Shown: positions 22,601-36,000, counted from the stretch's first letter. The stretch: DNA of 64,000 bases from Gorsachius magnificus (GCA_034008185.1 CM067081.1:104789265-104853264), one strand, 5' to 3'. A program made the numbers and translations. Notes: generated by a model not told the origin, from the letters alone.

Positions 22601-25600
22601 CTTTCTTCCTGCTGTTTTGATCCTGCTGTTGCTATTGTTTGCTGGAGACTCATGCTGCTGCGTCCTGCCTCCCTGCCCAGCCTAAATTCCATTGTACCCA
22701 CCCCACGGACCTTTTGTGTAATGCCAAGCCAGCAAAAATCCTGGCATCCGACTCTTTTGTTGCCCGAGGGAGGTATGTGGGAAAGGCAGCTCACCATGCT
22801 CACTCAGGACGGCGACTTGGCACTCACTGCACAGCGGTTTCCACTAGACGTCTCTTGGGCTGAGAGATGATTTTTCTTCAGGTGCACACGCATCCACTTT
22901 CTGTGTTTGCAATTGAGTTTTATTTGCCAGAACAGCAAAGGAATGCAGCTGTTAGGATTTTATACTATGGCTTTCACACTCCAAGCGGCATGTCGTACTA
23001 ATGCATTATTTGTATTACAGTAGTCCCTGCAGGCCTTCCCCCACATCTGAATCCCATTGTTCTCACAGTGTAAAAAGACAGAGTCAGAAACAGACCCCAG
23101 CACAGAAAAACTTACAGCAATTCACAGTGACTAAAGGAGGATTTAGGAGGACCTTGGTGTCCAAGTCCCTGAGAATGACTGAGACCACCGCATTTTCAAG
23201 CACCGCCCAACTCCTGAAAAGGCCACGGACCAGACAGAAGTCGCAAAGAGTCATCTAAAATAAACATAAACCTCCCCCTGTCTATCCCAAGGATCCTCCA
23301 CAGGCTCAGAAGTGCCCTAATAAAGAAGAAAGAGAAAGCCAGGCAAAATTACCAGTGATTCAGAAACAGGCACCTTAAGCAGCCCCTCACATTAGTCATG
23401 GTGTGACCACAGCTCGCTGCGGCAGAAGGTGTGTGGGTCCAGTGGTGCTCACCCCCTTGGCCTGGAGGAGGGCTTTGAACCCAGAACACGCATCTCCTGG
23501 GACAATCCTCACCAAGGCTCTGGAGGTTACACCAGGTACAGCCCTCCATGGCAGTGAGGGACACATTCGTTTTCAGGACAGGTGCTCTCATATAGTAGCA
23601 TGTAAGGAGAGGCAGGGTCTGCTTCCTGTTTTGGTGGCTGCAGATGCATTTGACATGAGAAAAACACTGGACAAAAACAGAACTAAGCCAGAGAGAAAAG
23701 ACTGCAACTTCAGCCACAACCCTCTGGGCTAGGAGGGGTCTCTGGCTGGGGACGACAGAAAGCTGTAAATACCACAGACAGACAAGATTTGATATATTTT
23801 GAGATGAGTACTGCTTTCAGAGCAAAGCAAAATAAAGTCCTTCGTGCCCCTGCTGTATGTCCAAGGCAGACAAGCATTCAGGTACAAAGAAGGTAGGAAG
23901 AGACAAAAAGGAGAGCAAAATAGCTGTGCAGGAGTAGAGGACTGGAAAGGAAAAAGTTGTCAGTTCTGGCTGCAGTCACATGTGCTGTGAGTCAGTATGC
24001 ATCCCTGCTGAAGAGGTTTCCTTCTCAAGCTGCTTGTTATCACTTCTCCTCCTCCTCAGAGTTTGCAGTCCTTTCTGAGCTGCTGGCATAGCTGTTAGCG
24101 CAATCATGCCCGAAGCCATTTAATTCAAAATGGGATGGGCTGGCAAAGAGCTTCTTCTTGGGCTGTTCAAGGCAACCCAGTTTGCTTTTGCTGCAACAGG
24201 TTGGGGGATGCTTGCATGAGGAGTGGAGATGGCAGACCAAATAGGGCGGTAGTTTCTGGAACACTCAAAGACCATAAATTTCAAATGTCTTCACTGTGAA
24301 TGTTTCGTGTTACTCTCCTCATGACTATTAATATCAATGACATTTTTCTGTGTGATGGTTTCTCTTCCTGACTCACACAAAAGAAGGCAGGCCACACAGG
24401 ATGACTTCAGTCTGAGATTTTGCTATTCCGTTGCCTTCTTTCCCTTCCTTCTGTTTTCTTTCCCAGTTTTTATTTTTCATTTTTAGCAGCCCATTAAAGG
24501 GTGATGATTCCTTTCTAGAGAACAGGTATTAAATAACCAAATGTTTCTCGTAAGTGCAGGACTGGGTCCTTCAGATACCAGCTGCTGTGCTGGTAGCCTT
24601 GGTTCCTGCCTTTCTGACCCAAACCTCTGTTAGCAAACCTCTGTGGGGCTGAGTCCTTCCATTATTCACTTCGGATGTTGTCACGCTGTTGTCAAATGGA
24701 GAAATAGAGTCCTATTTCCACCCTTTGATTTAGGGAGATTAACAACAGGACACAGTCCTATTCAGAGTTCATTTTCTTTCCCATCTGTGGATTTTAAGAG
24801 CCTTGAGACAGCCGCCTTGTCTGGCCAATGTGAAACCAAGTCTCTCACATAGCTAGAAGGCAAAGATGGGTTCCCTTGACTTTGGAATAATAGCCTTGTT
24901 TTGGTTTTCTGTTATGTTACTTTTTGCATAAGTTTCTCTCAAGTGAATATTTACTGCTAAACTATGTTGTCCATTAAGTCCTGTTAGGGTGAGGACTGCA
25001 GCTTGGAGCCCGCTGACAAGATCCACAGCTCAGGAACATTCTGTTGGCATCAGGGATACTCAAGCTTTGCCAAAACGAAACACAAGAAGGAGACTCTATC
25101 TGAGATAGGTCACACACTGTGTTTTGGATTTGATTCCTTCCATCTGTTTGCCATAACTATCCATTCCTGGTCCAGGAAAAAGCTTTTCTGGAGCATGTCA
25201 TCTTTCTCTACTCTCTTAGTCAAAAGCTTAGGTTCACCCTGCAATCTCTGTGCTGTTCGTCGGTCAGCGCAGCAGCAGTTGCTAAGGCTAAGTGATGAGG
25301 TCACTACTGCGGAAAGGGTAGTAACATATTCCAAAACAAATCAAAGAAGTTAAGACGTATAAAATGTTCACATACAGCTGCCTGTGTTGAGACTTGCGGC
25401 TGCTGAGTTCTGAGGTGTTCTTTTTTTGCCTTTTTGCATTTGATTTTTTTTTTTTTTTTAAGGTGTTCTCTTTCTTTAGCCGAAAGGTCTTGATTTTAGG
25501 GAAAGGAATATTGCATAACATCTTCATCCTTCAATGTCAATGGCCTATTTGGGCCCTAGTTGGGACCTCTTTTTTTTCTTTTTCTGCAAGCAAGATGTAT

Positions 25601-27363
25601 TTAATCTTTTGGTCTTTCATGTGAAGTTACTGACATCACCAATTTTTTTTCAAAGAACCTCATGTGCTGTTCTTGCAAGAGCAGCAAAAAGGTAAAAATA
25701 CTGTGCAGAGGTTAGATCTACAGAACACAACATGGATGTGGCTGGAGTGGAACTAAGATTTGTATAACCAAAGGTAAAATCATCCAGGTGATAAAAATTT
25801 GAGAGGAGTTTGAAGGAGAATATTAGAGCCTTGTCTGCAATGAATGCTCAGCTAGATAAAACTTTTTTTCGTCTGTTTCACCATGACATAAATTCAAATA
25901 GTTCAATAAAATTCAAACAGTTTGATAAAATCTGTCAAGGAAAAATATGTGGAAGCCTACTTCTGTGCTACCAGATAACTTATTAGCACTACTTGAGGGC
26001 AGATGAGAGTGGAATGACATGATTGAGGAAAAAGCCTAGAAACAAGATAGGAAATTACATAGGTTGATCCTGATCTCATCTGTGCAATTTTATGCCAATT
26101 TCAGTTGTGGGTCTCCTCTGGGAAGTGAAGGTCTGTGTGTGATCTAGGTTCCATATCTTACCTGAAGATTCAAAATGCTCTGAAGGGCAGGTATTGCTCC
26201 TTAAGCTCTAGAACAACCTGTTCCCTGTCAGAATCCAGGGGAACAGAGTCATAGGGACTGTTTATTTTTGTTTTATTCTAGGGAATAGTAATTTCTTGGC
26301 TTCCTTTTATGTCACCTGCATACATTGTGCTGCCTTACTGATCCAAGGCTGGGCTCTCTAAAGGTGGCTGTTTCTGCCTGCTTATATTTCCATTTCCCTG
26401 GGCATGGGTATACATTGATATATTTTTTTTCTCTGTTGATTGTTTTTCTGCTAGCTTCTCTGCTTTTACTTTTCCAGAGCTGAATACCCAAAGTTTATAT
26501 AGTCTAGAAGAATAGATTTCTGAGTTAGAGCTTACTTTATAATAGTTTGCTGTCTTATATTTCTTTTTTTTTTTTTTTCTCTCCACATTTGGCAATGCTT
26601 CAAAGTCTGTGTGCCAAACATTGTATAAATAGGAGTAGTCATGATGGTGTCCTGAGCAGCTTACAGTTTAATTAAAGACAGGAAAACAAGAATGAATTGT
26701 AAAACAATAGGAAAGAGACTGAGGGCAATAGTAAAAATGTCATGTATTTAAATAGGCTCAATGTGCACAGTTTGTGCACAGCTCCAGATCAGAAGTCCAA
26801 TGGCTTTGACACATGCTTTCCATGAAATCATGTGGCTCCTCAGCGTTTTCTCTGTCTTCTATTCTCCCCTTCACCACTCACGGAGAAGCTGTTCTGCTGT
26901 TTGCCTGCACCATGCTCTGTCCCTCCTTCTGCGCTCCCTAACCGCTCTGCCACCTAGAAGTGTCAGGGTCCACATGGCACTGCCACCCAGATAGTATATA
27001 TGCAGAGTACATAGAGAAACTATACCAGCTGCAGTCAGGAGGGAATTTCATGAGATATTGACCCTTCCTCAAGCCTGTTTTTTTGAGCAGAGTATTCCCA
27101 GCTCATGCATCCCTTGCTACCCAGCTCAAGTGACCTACACTTGAGAGGTGCCATTGCCTACTGAATGGAGAAGGGAAGCCTGAGGGCCCCATTATCCTGC
27201 TGTTAAACGAGCTTTCCCTTTCAGCTCCAGGGTGGCGCTGGGCCATGGTTCATCTTCTCCCCGCACCTGAACTCACCGGCAATTTCTCATTCAAACCAGT
27301 TCCACCCACCAGGTTGATCACCGAGTCAGCTGCTTCCACTTCCAGACACGTACCTGAAGGAGT
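19669..27363. other. Mixed-composition non-coding DNA
   Basis: No gene is recognised. T-runs lie near 20287-20304, 25447-25459 and 26566-26578. GC-richer stretches at about 19740-20000, 22620-22860 and 23380-23760 have open frames on both strands, which argues against coding. A motif cluster near 20099-20128 is described under findings. An imperfect 19-bp direct repeat lies at 25892-25929. Confidence 0.5.
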
Positions 27364-28859
27364 ACCCGAGTTGATGGATGGCATGAGGGGGACCGGGAGG
27401 GCAAAACCCCTCCTGCTGTAGGAGAAGATCAGGTTCGTGACCACCTGAGGAACCTGAACGCACATAAGTCCATGGGACCTGATGAGATGCATCCCAGAGT
27501 CCTGAGGGAATTGGCCGATGTAGTGGCCAAGCCACTCTCCATGATATTTGAAAAGTCATGGCAGTCAGGTGAAGTCCCTGGTGACTGGAAGAAGGGAAAC
27601 ATTGTGCCCATTTTCAAAAAGGGTAGAAAGGAAGATCCCAGGAACTACCAACCTGTCAGCCTCACCTCTGTGCCTGGGAAGATCATGGAACAGATCCTCC
27701 TAGAAGCTATGCTAAGGCACATGGAGGCTAGGGAGGTAATTTGCGACAGCCAGCATGGCTTCACCAAGGGCAAGTCCTGCCTGACGAACCTAGTGACTTT
27801 CTATGATGGTGTGACAGCAACAGTGGGCAAGGGAAAACCAATGGATGTCATCTATCTGGACTTCTGCAAAGCCTTTGACACGGTCCCCCACAACATCCTT
27901 CTCTCTAAATTGGAGAGCTATGGATTTGACGGGTGGACTGTTCGGTGGATAAGGAACTGGCTGGATGGTCGCATCCAGAGGGTAGTGGTCAATAGCTTAA
28001 TGTCTGGATGGAGACTGGTGACGAGTGGTGTCCCTCAGGGGTCCGTACTGGGACCGGTGCTGTTTAATGTTTTCATCAATGACTTAGACAGAGAGATCGA
28101 GTGCACCCTCAGCAAGTTTGTGGATGACACCAAACTGAGTGGTGCGGTTGACACACCAGAAGGACGGGATGTCATCCAGAGAGACCTGAACAGGCTGGAG
28201 AGGTGGGCCTGTGTGAACCTCATGAGGTTCAACAAGGCCAAGTGCAAGGTCATGCACCTGGGTCGGGGTAACCCCCAGTATCAGTACAGGCTGGGGGAAG
28301 AAAGGATGAGAGCAGCCCTGCCGAGAGGGACTTGGGGTGCTGGTGGATGAAAAGCTGGACATGAGCCAGCAGTGTGCGCTGGCGGCCCAGAAGGCCAACC
28401 ATATTCTGGGCTGCATCAGGAGAAGCGTGGCCAGCAGTTCGACGGAGGTGATTCTGCCCCTCTACTCTGCTCTGGTGAGACCTCCCCTGGAGTACTGCAT
28501 CCAGCTCTGGAGCCCTCAGCACAAGAAGGACATGGAACTGTTGGAGCAGGTCCAGAGGAGGGCCACAAAAATGATCGGAGGGCTGGAGCACCTCTCTTAT
28601 GAGGACAGGCTGAGGGAGTTGGGGTTGTTCAGCCTGGAGAAAAGGCATCTTGCGGGAAGACTTAATTATGGCTTTTCAGTACCTAAAGGGGGCCTATAGG
28701 AAAGATGGGGAAAATCTTTTTAGTAGGGCCAGCTGTGACAGGACAAGGGGTAATGGTTTTAAACTAAAACAGGGTAGGTTTAGACTAGATATAAGGAGGA
28801 AATTCTTTACAACGAGGGTGGTGAAACACTGGAAGGGGTTGCCCAGAGAGGTGGTGTAG
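27364..28859 (+). pseudogene. CR1 ORF2 relic: reverse transcriptase part only
   Basis: The frame is open from 27364 to 28350 (first ATG 27472) and carries [27 protein letters not shown] and FVDD. Both catalytic aspartates (218 and 219 from 27472) remain, but the Ala before them is Val. Two 1-bp losses relative to the first copy, near 28307 and 28333-28337, move the reading into the frame 28337-28699. A further shift near 28648, shared with the first copy, moves the C-terminal part into 28650-28859, which ends at a TAG also shared with the first copy. The relic is not functional. Confidence 0.9.
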
Positions 28860-28990
28860 GCGCCATCCCTGGGAACATTCAAGGCCAGGTTGGATGGGGC
28901 TCTGAGCAACGTGATCTAGTTAGTGGTGTCCCTGGTCACTGCAGGGGGGTTGGACTAGATGACCTCTAGGGGTCCCTTCCAACCCAAAAC

Positions 28991-29038
28991 ATTCTATGAT
29001 TCTATGATTCTATGATTCTATGATTCTATGATTCTATG
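28991..29038 (+). repeat. (ATTCTATG)6 CR1 tail microsatellite
   Basis: Six perfect 8-bp units; the first CR1 has three. Tail length is expected to vary by slippage or during reverse transcription. Confidence 0.95.
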
Positions 29039-29039
29039 A

Positions 29040-31636
29040 CAGTGTCCCAGCCCCAGAGGGCAGCCTGGAACATGGAGGGGTTTGTGCTCGCTGCAGCAAA
29101 AAGAAAACGCTGCATGCATTGGGCAGACTGAGGGTCCAGCCCCATCTTGGTATTTATTTTCTGTGCAGCTGCTGCACAACTTACTTCAAAGAACCTATCT
29201 ACATCATCTATTTTGTGGTGGTAGCCTTACTGTGAGTGCCTGGTAACTTTCCATGTAACAGTTGTCTCATAAGGGAGGTGCTGCTTCCTTTGCAGATGAG
29301 TAGGCAGAAGCTCTAACACTGAAGGTGTTCTAGCATGGCATCTCTGCAGCACACACGACCATACTGTAACGTCTCAGCAGTCTTCTGACAAGCTAACGCT
29401 CCTCTTCGCTCAGCTGCTACCCTGGGACATGCTACAGGGATCTTCCCTCTCATTCCATTTGAAGAGATATTAAGACTTCCCAGCCTGACTCATCTGCTGA
29501 CACCCCACTACCTATCTTAATTGGGTCAGATAGAGGTATAAACAGAAGGTGTCACTATTTCAGCAAGAGATTGTTGCCTGCTTGAGGAGTAGTGGGGAGT
29601 AGGGGGAGAAGAGAGGAAGGCAGGACAGAGGCAATACTGTTCAGAGGAGGAAAATAATTGGAAAGGCTATGTGAGATGCTGTCCATGTTTGTCAGTGGTG
29701 CAAATGCCTAAGGCAGCGCTTGACTCGGTGCTCACATGGCTTCCTGCAAAAGTCTGTTTTGCAACAGCCTTGCAGGTGAGGAAGTCACCTCTCATCCTTA
29801 AAGGACGCTCCAGCCAAGGGTCACTGGAAAGCGATAGATGTTGCGTGTGCTCCCTTCGTCGGGGTGAGCGGGTCAGCCTGTGCTGCGCGGGCTGCTCCTG
29901 CCAGCCCCGGGACAAGAACAAAGGAGGCATCCAGGCTGGGATGCCTGTAGGGTGGTGAGCTGGCTAATAGGAAACCACGGGGCTAGGCTTTGCCTTCTCA
30001 TTATCTCTTGAAAGAACACTCTGCACTGAAGTTAGGGAAGGGACAGATGAAAACCATGACAACTAAATTTAAAAAATGTTCCCCCTTAAAGAAGGGCCTT
30101 CATATCTCAGCAGCAGTTTTCATTTCAAATAAATTTATATTTGATCACTTCTCTGACTTTTTTTTTTTTAATTAGTTTCAGATACATATTGTGTCTTCAA
30201 TAGTTCTTTGCCTGAGGTGGTGATGGTCTTTTTTTTTCCAAATTACATTGAGACTGATTTCAAATGTAGCATATTTTGCATTGTCATACAGTACTTTCCC
30301 TCTAAATGTCCCTCCTTTCATTCTTAATCCAAAACAAACTTATGTATTTTGATATATATAAGAAATAGTTCTCCTATGAAGAATAGGGGCCTGAGCTACT
30401 TTGAGACTGTAATAAAGAAAATAAAAAGCCAAAGGAAAATATTTTTTTATTACTGTCCTTAGAAGTGTGTTCGTCATCACCATTTTAAAAGCTAGACTAA
30501 ACACCATAGTCTTTATTTCAATAATAACTGTAAGATATGTGCAGGTCCTTGCACAGATCCTTTTTCTTACAGTGGTAATCAAAATGTTTTTATTTGTTTC
30601 CTCTGTTTAGTAAACATGTTGACACTGAGAGTTCTAGCACATTGTTCCTCTTCCTCGTATGCTGCAGCATATGAGAATTCCACCACTGAAATCTTAGAGA
30701 ATAACCTACTGAATTTAAAGGTTTCCTTAGTTCTTTGTGAAACCTAAAATTTCTAATTAAAAATCTTTATAATGTCTTTAATAAAATGTCTCAATAATGT
30801 CCTACTGATAGTAAAAAATTATGAGAATTTAAAGGATGATTGGGTTGTTCTGTGCAAATGTTAAAGGCGTCTATAGCGTCATTGCAAACTCTGGCAAAAT
30901 AGGGGTGAGTTCTGACAGTGCTGGACCCATGGAAACATCCGACTTTTTGGTCTGGTCCTACACAAACAGAACTTGTCTTAGATTCAGTGGAAAGTTTGAT
31001 TTTGCACTATGTAAAGGTGTTTGCCTTCTATTTCTTTTATTTCCAATGTAGGAAGTGAGTCACAACGCTAGTGTAACATGAGGCAAAACCTTAAGGAAGG
31101 TTCTGGAAAAAAGAAATATAAATTAACTTATTTTTTATTTGCATCCTTTTGAAACAACACCTTCTGTCCTGCTTAGTACTTTGTTTAAAAACTGTAAATT
31201 GTTAACTAATTCATCTCAGAATAATCTTTCCTAGCCAGTTTTGGGATTGTTCCATGTGACTCTGAATTTAAATGCTTCTGTTGCAGATGCTTGATGTTCC
31301 AAAAAGAAGCAGAGGAGGGAGTCCTGCATTACAGGGGGGACAGATTGCCTAGCAGGCAGATGGAGCTCAAGATATATGGAAAAATATTTCAGGAAAAAAA
31401 AAAGAAAACATCAGTGCAATGTTTTTCAGTCTATATTCATGCAAGTCCTTTCTGTGCCTTTCATACTATTTGTAAAGTTGATGAGGATTTTCAACCCCAT
31501 GTAGGCTGTTGTCCAGGTAGACAGGTACTCCAGGTGTCCAGGTTACTGCTTCAAGTAAAGGAATAGGCCTTGCTTCCCTTTACATGGTGATACATAAATT
31601 TTTACTATGGTTAATATAGGCATGTGTTTTCGACGT
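29040..31636. other. Non-coding DNA, nothing recognised
   Basis: Mixed composition to about 30000, then AT-rich. A 95-codon open frame at 29671-29958 has a same-sized open frame opposite it (29667-29930) and no family. No repeat could be named. Confidence 0.5.
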
Positions 31637-31744
31637 CCTGTGCAACCTGCTCTAGGTGAACCTGCTTTAGGAGGAGGGTTGGACTACATGATCTTCCAAG
31701 GTCCCTTCCAACCCTTGCCATTCTGTGATTCTGTCATTCTGTGA
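31637..31744 (+). mobile_element. CR1: CR1 3'-end fragment
   Basis: The last stretch of a CR1 is clear: CCTGCTTTAGGAGGAGGGTTGGACTACATGATCTTCCAAGGTCCC..., ending in ATTCTGTG-like tail units. It belongs to a different and older-looking subfamily than the two long copies. Confidence 0.85.
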
Positions 31745-32524
31745 GACCAAGGTAAGCAATACCAATGTATATTTTCTACATTGTTCAGATGTTGTGGTGT
31801 CAGTTCTTATAATTATAGTTGTGGTGAAGAATGATAACAGTGGCACGGAGAAGAGTAAATGAGACTGAGCAGATGCAGGTTGCCATAGGCAGCTCAGCAC
31901 ATTAAGTTCACTTTGTCACAAGATTCATAGCACCATATTTTCTTAAATGCTTTCACTCTACTGCAGCTCAAAAAAGCTAATGAATTGCCTTACTTTGCCA
32001 TTACATTGCTCCCAGTTTGCAACCAACTACACTAAAAACATGCCTTTGGGTATCCTTGAAGTGCTTTCCTGGATAGCCATGCTTTTTCACTCTGCCCTCC
32101 ATCTCACCATAAGGGAATTGCTTGAACATATGCATTACAACACAGAGAACTTTTAAAGTAGGATGTAAGATGCCTTTAGTATTAACATTCTTTAAGAGAG
32201 TGGGAAAGGCAGATAGTGGATCATAGGAAAGCCAATATGATGATAATAAAGTGGTTGTGCTAAGATTGCATGGTGGGTATGTTGTTTAGGGACACATGCA
32301 CTGCTACTGCTTCCTGTTTAAAATGTTATTACTTATGCTGTCTGAGCCCATTTACACACAACTTTAGTATGTGACCATAAGAATATATATTCAGATGGCC
32401 ATCAAAGACAAACTGCACAAATAGTCATATGACCATCTACAGTCCTTATTGATGGAACCCTGTACCTTGTAATTGGACATATAGCTGGAGGTTTCTTTAT
32501 TATTGGTAAGGCTACATTTTTATA

Positions 32525-32572
32525 CAGAATCATGAGTTCATGAAAGGTAGGATGGAACATTACAGGCAATCA
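32525..32572 (-). mobile_element. Possible CR1 3'-end relic, minus strand
   Basis: CAGAATCATGAGTTCATGAA followed by AGGTAGGATGGAACATTACAGGC resembles a heavily mutated reverse complement of a CR1 3' end. It is too short and diverged to be sure. Confidence 0.3.
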
Positions 32573-33016
32573 CTGTCTGACAGAAAAGCCTGAACAGAAC
32601 AGTAAAAGATGTACTGACTTCCAAGATTGCTAAGCATCATGCCAGTGTTGTTTGTTAGTTCTTGCATAACTGAAGCAAATTCAATTATCAAGACAAAAAA
32701 AATAAATATTTTTTTTTTCACATATTCTAGTTTCTCCAGAATAGATCTTTCAAGCCCTAATCTTATTTTTGACACCTGACAGGTTTGTTGCCTTAACATT
32801 AAGATCCTAATAAAAATAATTAAAGTGTTACAATCCCAAAGCACATTATCAAAACTACAAAATGTTGCCTGATATTAAGGCATTTGCAATTTTCTTACTT
32901 AGCCTAAGTAAAACACTGCATTATATAGATACATTGAAAGTTCCCATGTTAAAAACGTGGCATAAATATTGCACTGACTTTTTGAATCGTGAAAGCCGCC
33001 TTCTTGCAAGATATTT

Positions 33017-33051
33017 AATTACTTGAGTAATTCCAGTGACTAAAGTCACTG
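33017..33051. repeat. Two adjacent perfect dyads
   Basis: AATTACT-TG-AGTAATT (33017-33032) is followed after one base by CAGTGACT-AA-AGTCACTG (33034-33051). Each has perfect arms (7 and 8 bp) and a 2-nt centre, as in a paired symmetric protein-binding site. The function is unknown. Confidence 0.5.
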
Positions 33052-36000
33052 ATACAAATGAAACTTCTAAGGTGGTTACGTTGACATATGGAGAATGAAC
33101 TATGACATAATACATAAGAAAGTACAACTCTGTTGCAGAAAACTTGCAGTAAAATATATCCAGAGACAGGCAAATTCTTTTATCTGAGATGCAGCTACTA
33201 TGTTAAGGCCAGTTGATTCTAGCAGTATACATTTGGAATAACTGTAAGAAGATTTTCACCATTAGAGTGAATTTTGCTTTATATTGGCTACTATAATTTT
33301 GTTTGAGTACTTTGATATTTTTATGGATCTGATCTTTTTCCTTGTTAAATTTTATAAGGCTGTTCTATAGGAATAAATCGTTAAACTGGTGAAAAATGGA
33401 ACCATTCAAAAATTTGAAGTAAATCTAACAGATACAATAGCCTAATGTCACCAAAATCTTCCTCCACACTGCTGCAATTTTTTTTTTACTGTAGTTAGCC
33501 CAAGAACTGATTTATTTTTTAAAACTATACTGAATATGTTATTTATATTTGCATTCATAAATATATTTTCTTGAAGTAGTGAAGCATGGTATTCCATGAC
33601 ATTTTGAAGTACTGAAGTGCTAAATTATTTGGGTTTTTCATCAGGAAGGAAAAAAAAGCCATCTATGTATGAAAAATTAACTGCTTAATCTGTGCTTGCC
33701 TTGACTAGAGTTTAGGCTATTATTTATGTATTCCATGCTGTTTTTAATTTCTGGAAGGAACACTGGTGCACATAACTGACATCTAGATTTAAAAAAAAAG
33801 CTTTTCAGGCCAACATATTGTCTTGTAAACCTCTACTCCCACTACTAATATGATTAATATTTTTGTTTTTGTAAAACTGAAGAAAGAAGACTCACTCGTA
33901 GAACACAGATTAAGCTTCCTGAAATGAGATATAAATATGAAAAAGTAAAACCAAGCGTGCCTTAAAGAACATAGATGTCGATGAAATGTGGACAGTAAAT
34001 AAATGAACATAGAAACCACATAGATCTCATCCTTCCTGAGTCTGAAATAAAATCCAGTTCTATGAAAATATTCACGAAAGAGAATCTGAGCTAAAATTCT
34101 CAGAAATCTGCTCTGATATTTGTATGAAAATATACTCATTTCAGTTGCCTGTTTCTTTATTTCTACTTTTGTCATGATTGAGGTGAACAAGCATATTTTC
34201 TGCTAATTGTTTCATGTTTGGGGCTCATGTCAGCTCTCAACCTGCCTGTCTTAAAGAATACAACTGTGATTCATAATATTTCGATGGTCCTGAACCGGGG
34301 AATAGTGCAAAGTACAGGTTTTTAATCTATTTTAAATTTAAAAGGTAGCAAAATGTCGTGTGATGTCTGTAAATAACATCTCATTTGGGTAATTGGGGTC
34401 GAAGTAGAGATAGACAATAGAGAAGTCTGGCTCAATAATTAGTCTCAATTGTTTCTGGTGATGAAAAGATGGATGAAGAAGGAGGGCAATCCAAATGACA
34501 ATATTTCTTTAAAGCAGTCAAGAAGCTGACCAATTACCAAGTGTTGTAACAATTAAACTGAACTATGCTCATCCTTTCTGACTGATGTGAATTTTTCTGG
34601 CTGGAGAGTGGAGAAAAAGCAAATCCCTGAATTAGGACAGCTATTTTTCTTATAACACTTTTTCACAGCTTTTTCATGAGAAAAAGGACAGTATAGTAAA
34701 TACTTCATTATTTGCAAGTCTGAAAGTTTTTGAAATGGGAACCAGCTCACTTCATGATACAACTGTACAACTTATAGCTTGACAGAGCAAGTGATAATTA
34801 TACAGACATGCAAGTCAGAATTAAGAATTATATTTCCCATTTCACAAGTACCTGTCTTAGATTTTAGGATTGATTTAGAATTAATAGATTACATTTGATT
34901 TAATGAACTTAGTAATAACCTTGATACTGTTTCAGGATTTAATTCAATTTATTTAATACACACAAAATATAGTTTGTCTTGCCTAGGATTTTTAGAAGAT
35001 AAATACTTCATTTGATAAGGTGGATTATTAGTCAATTCAAACCTTAAATCTCAGTTTACTCAAAGACATAAAGTTCACAACTAATTACAAAATTACAGAA
35101 TCGTGGCCTATACATTGTAATCACATATCTCAATAAACAAAATGAAAACAAAGAAATAAGATTCCAATATTACTGGGGCATTAGTGAGACAACTACCTCT
35201 TTCTCAGCCCTATGTGGTGTGCTCATATGGGTTACAGAATAAAACCTTTGTTATCATATTTGCATCTTTCTTTTAAGTTATTGCTGCCTCCTGGTTAGTT
35301 TGGTTTTTAGCTCAGTGATGCATGTGCTTTTTATCTTCAAAATAAATTCAATAAAATTTACAGGTAAGAGAAAATACTTCATTCGTTAACATCATCCATC
35401 ATGAAAAATCTTAGGAAGCAGTAATTAGAGTTGCTCAACATTTTTCTGAAAACCTCTTTTTCCTTCTGTTTAACTGTAGGTACTTTTAGCACATTTCATA
35501 TCAGTTTGAGAATGCCTACTTATACAATTATATCTAATATATAGGACTACTTGTATAGAAATTTTATTTTATAATATCTAGAAATAAAAGAATATTTAGT
35601 GGCTGATATAAAATCCATTACAGCCAAGGAAGTCTTTCTGATTACCTTCTGATTAGCCTTTGGATTAAAATCTTAAAAAATAGAAAAAAAGTATGAAAAT
35701 AAATGTTTAAGAAGTTCTTCAAGGGCCTGAAAAATTTAAAGTTGTATTGTCAAATACGAGAAGATGCAAACATACAAAGGATAATAATTTTTTCTATAAT
35801 TTGTGTGGTTAGATTAATTACTTTTGGGGTTTATTAGCCAGTTTTATTAGTTTTTTATAATGTCTCTTAGAAAAGAAATATTTATTTTATATTTTTCACT
35901 GATACTGTAATTATAGAAAACATATAAAAGTAAAAAAAAATGAGACAAATTGACAGTAACATAGCCCAAGAGTTTGTGTCACGTTCAAAAGCAAATGCAG

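Larger units (their letters stand above)
27364..29039 (+). mobile_element. CR1: CR1 LINE, 5'-truncated, second copy
   Basis: Homology to the first CR1 begins at ACCCGAG (27364), matching 11247 of that copy, and runs to the tail. It is truncated just upstream of the conserved reverse transcriptase core. The tail has six perfect ATTCTATG units (28991-29038). By eye it is very similar to the first copy over the whole shared length, so both belong to one subfamily. Typical of CR1, no target-site duplication is apparent. Confidence 0.95.

Noticed and set aside
22414..22870. Overlapping open frames on both strands near 22.4-22.9 kb
   Set aside because: Mutually overlapping frames in a mildly GC-rich stretch. 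No splice-site-bounded exon or family was recognised.
23349..23732. Facing 122- and 109-codon open frames
   Set aside because: Opposite-strand frames over the same bases, and neither product resembles a known protein.
33789..34190. 133-codon minus-strand open frame
   Set aside because: Phe/Ile/Lys/Tyr-rich product of AT-rich DNA with no recognisable domain or conserved motif.
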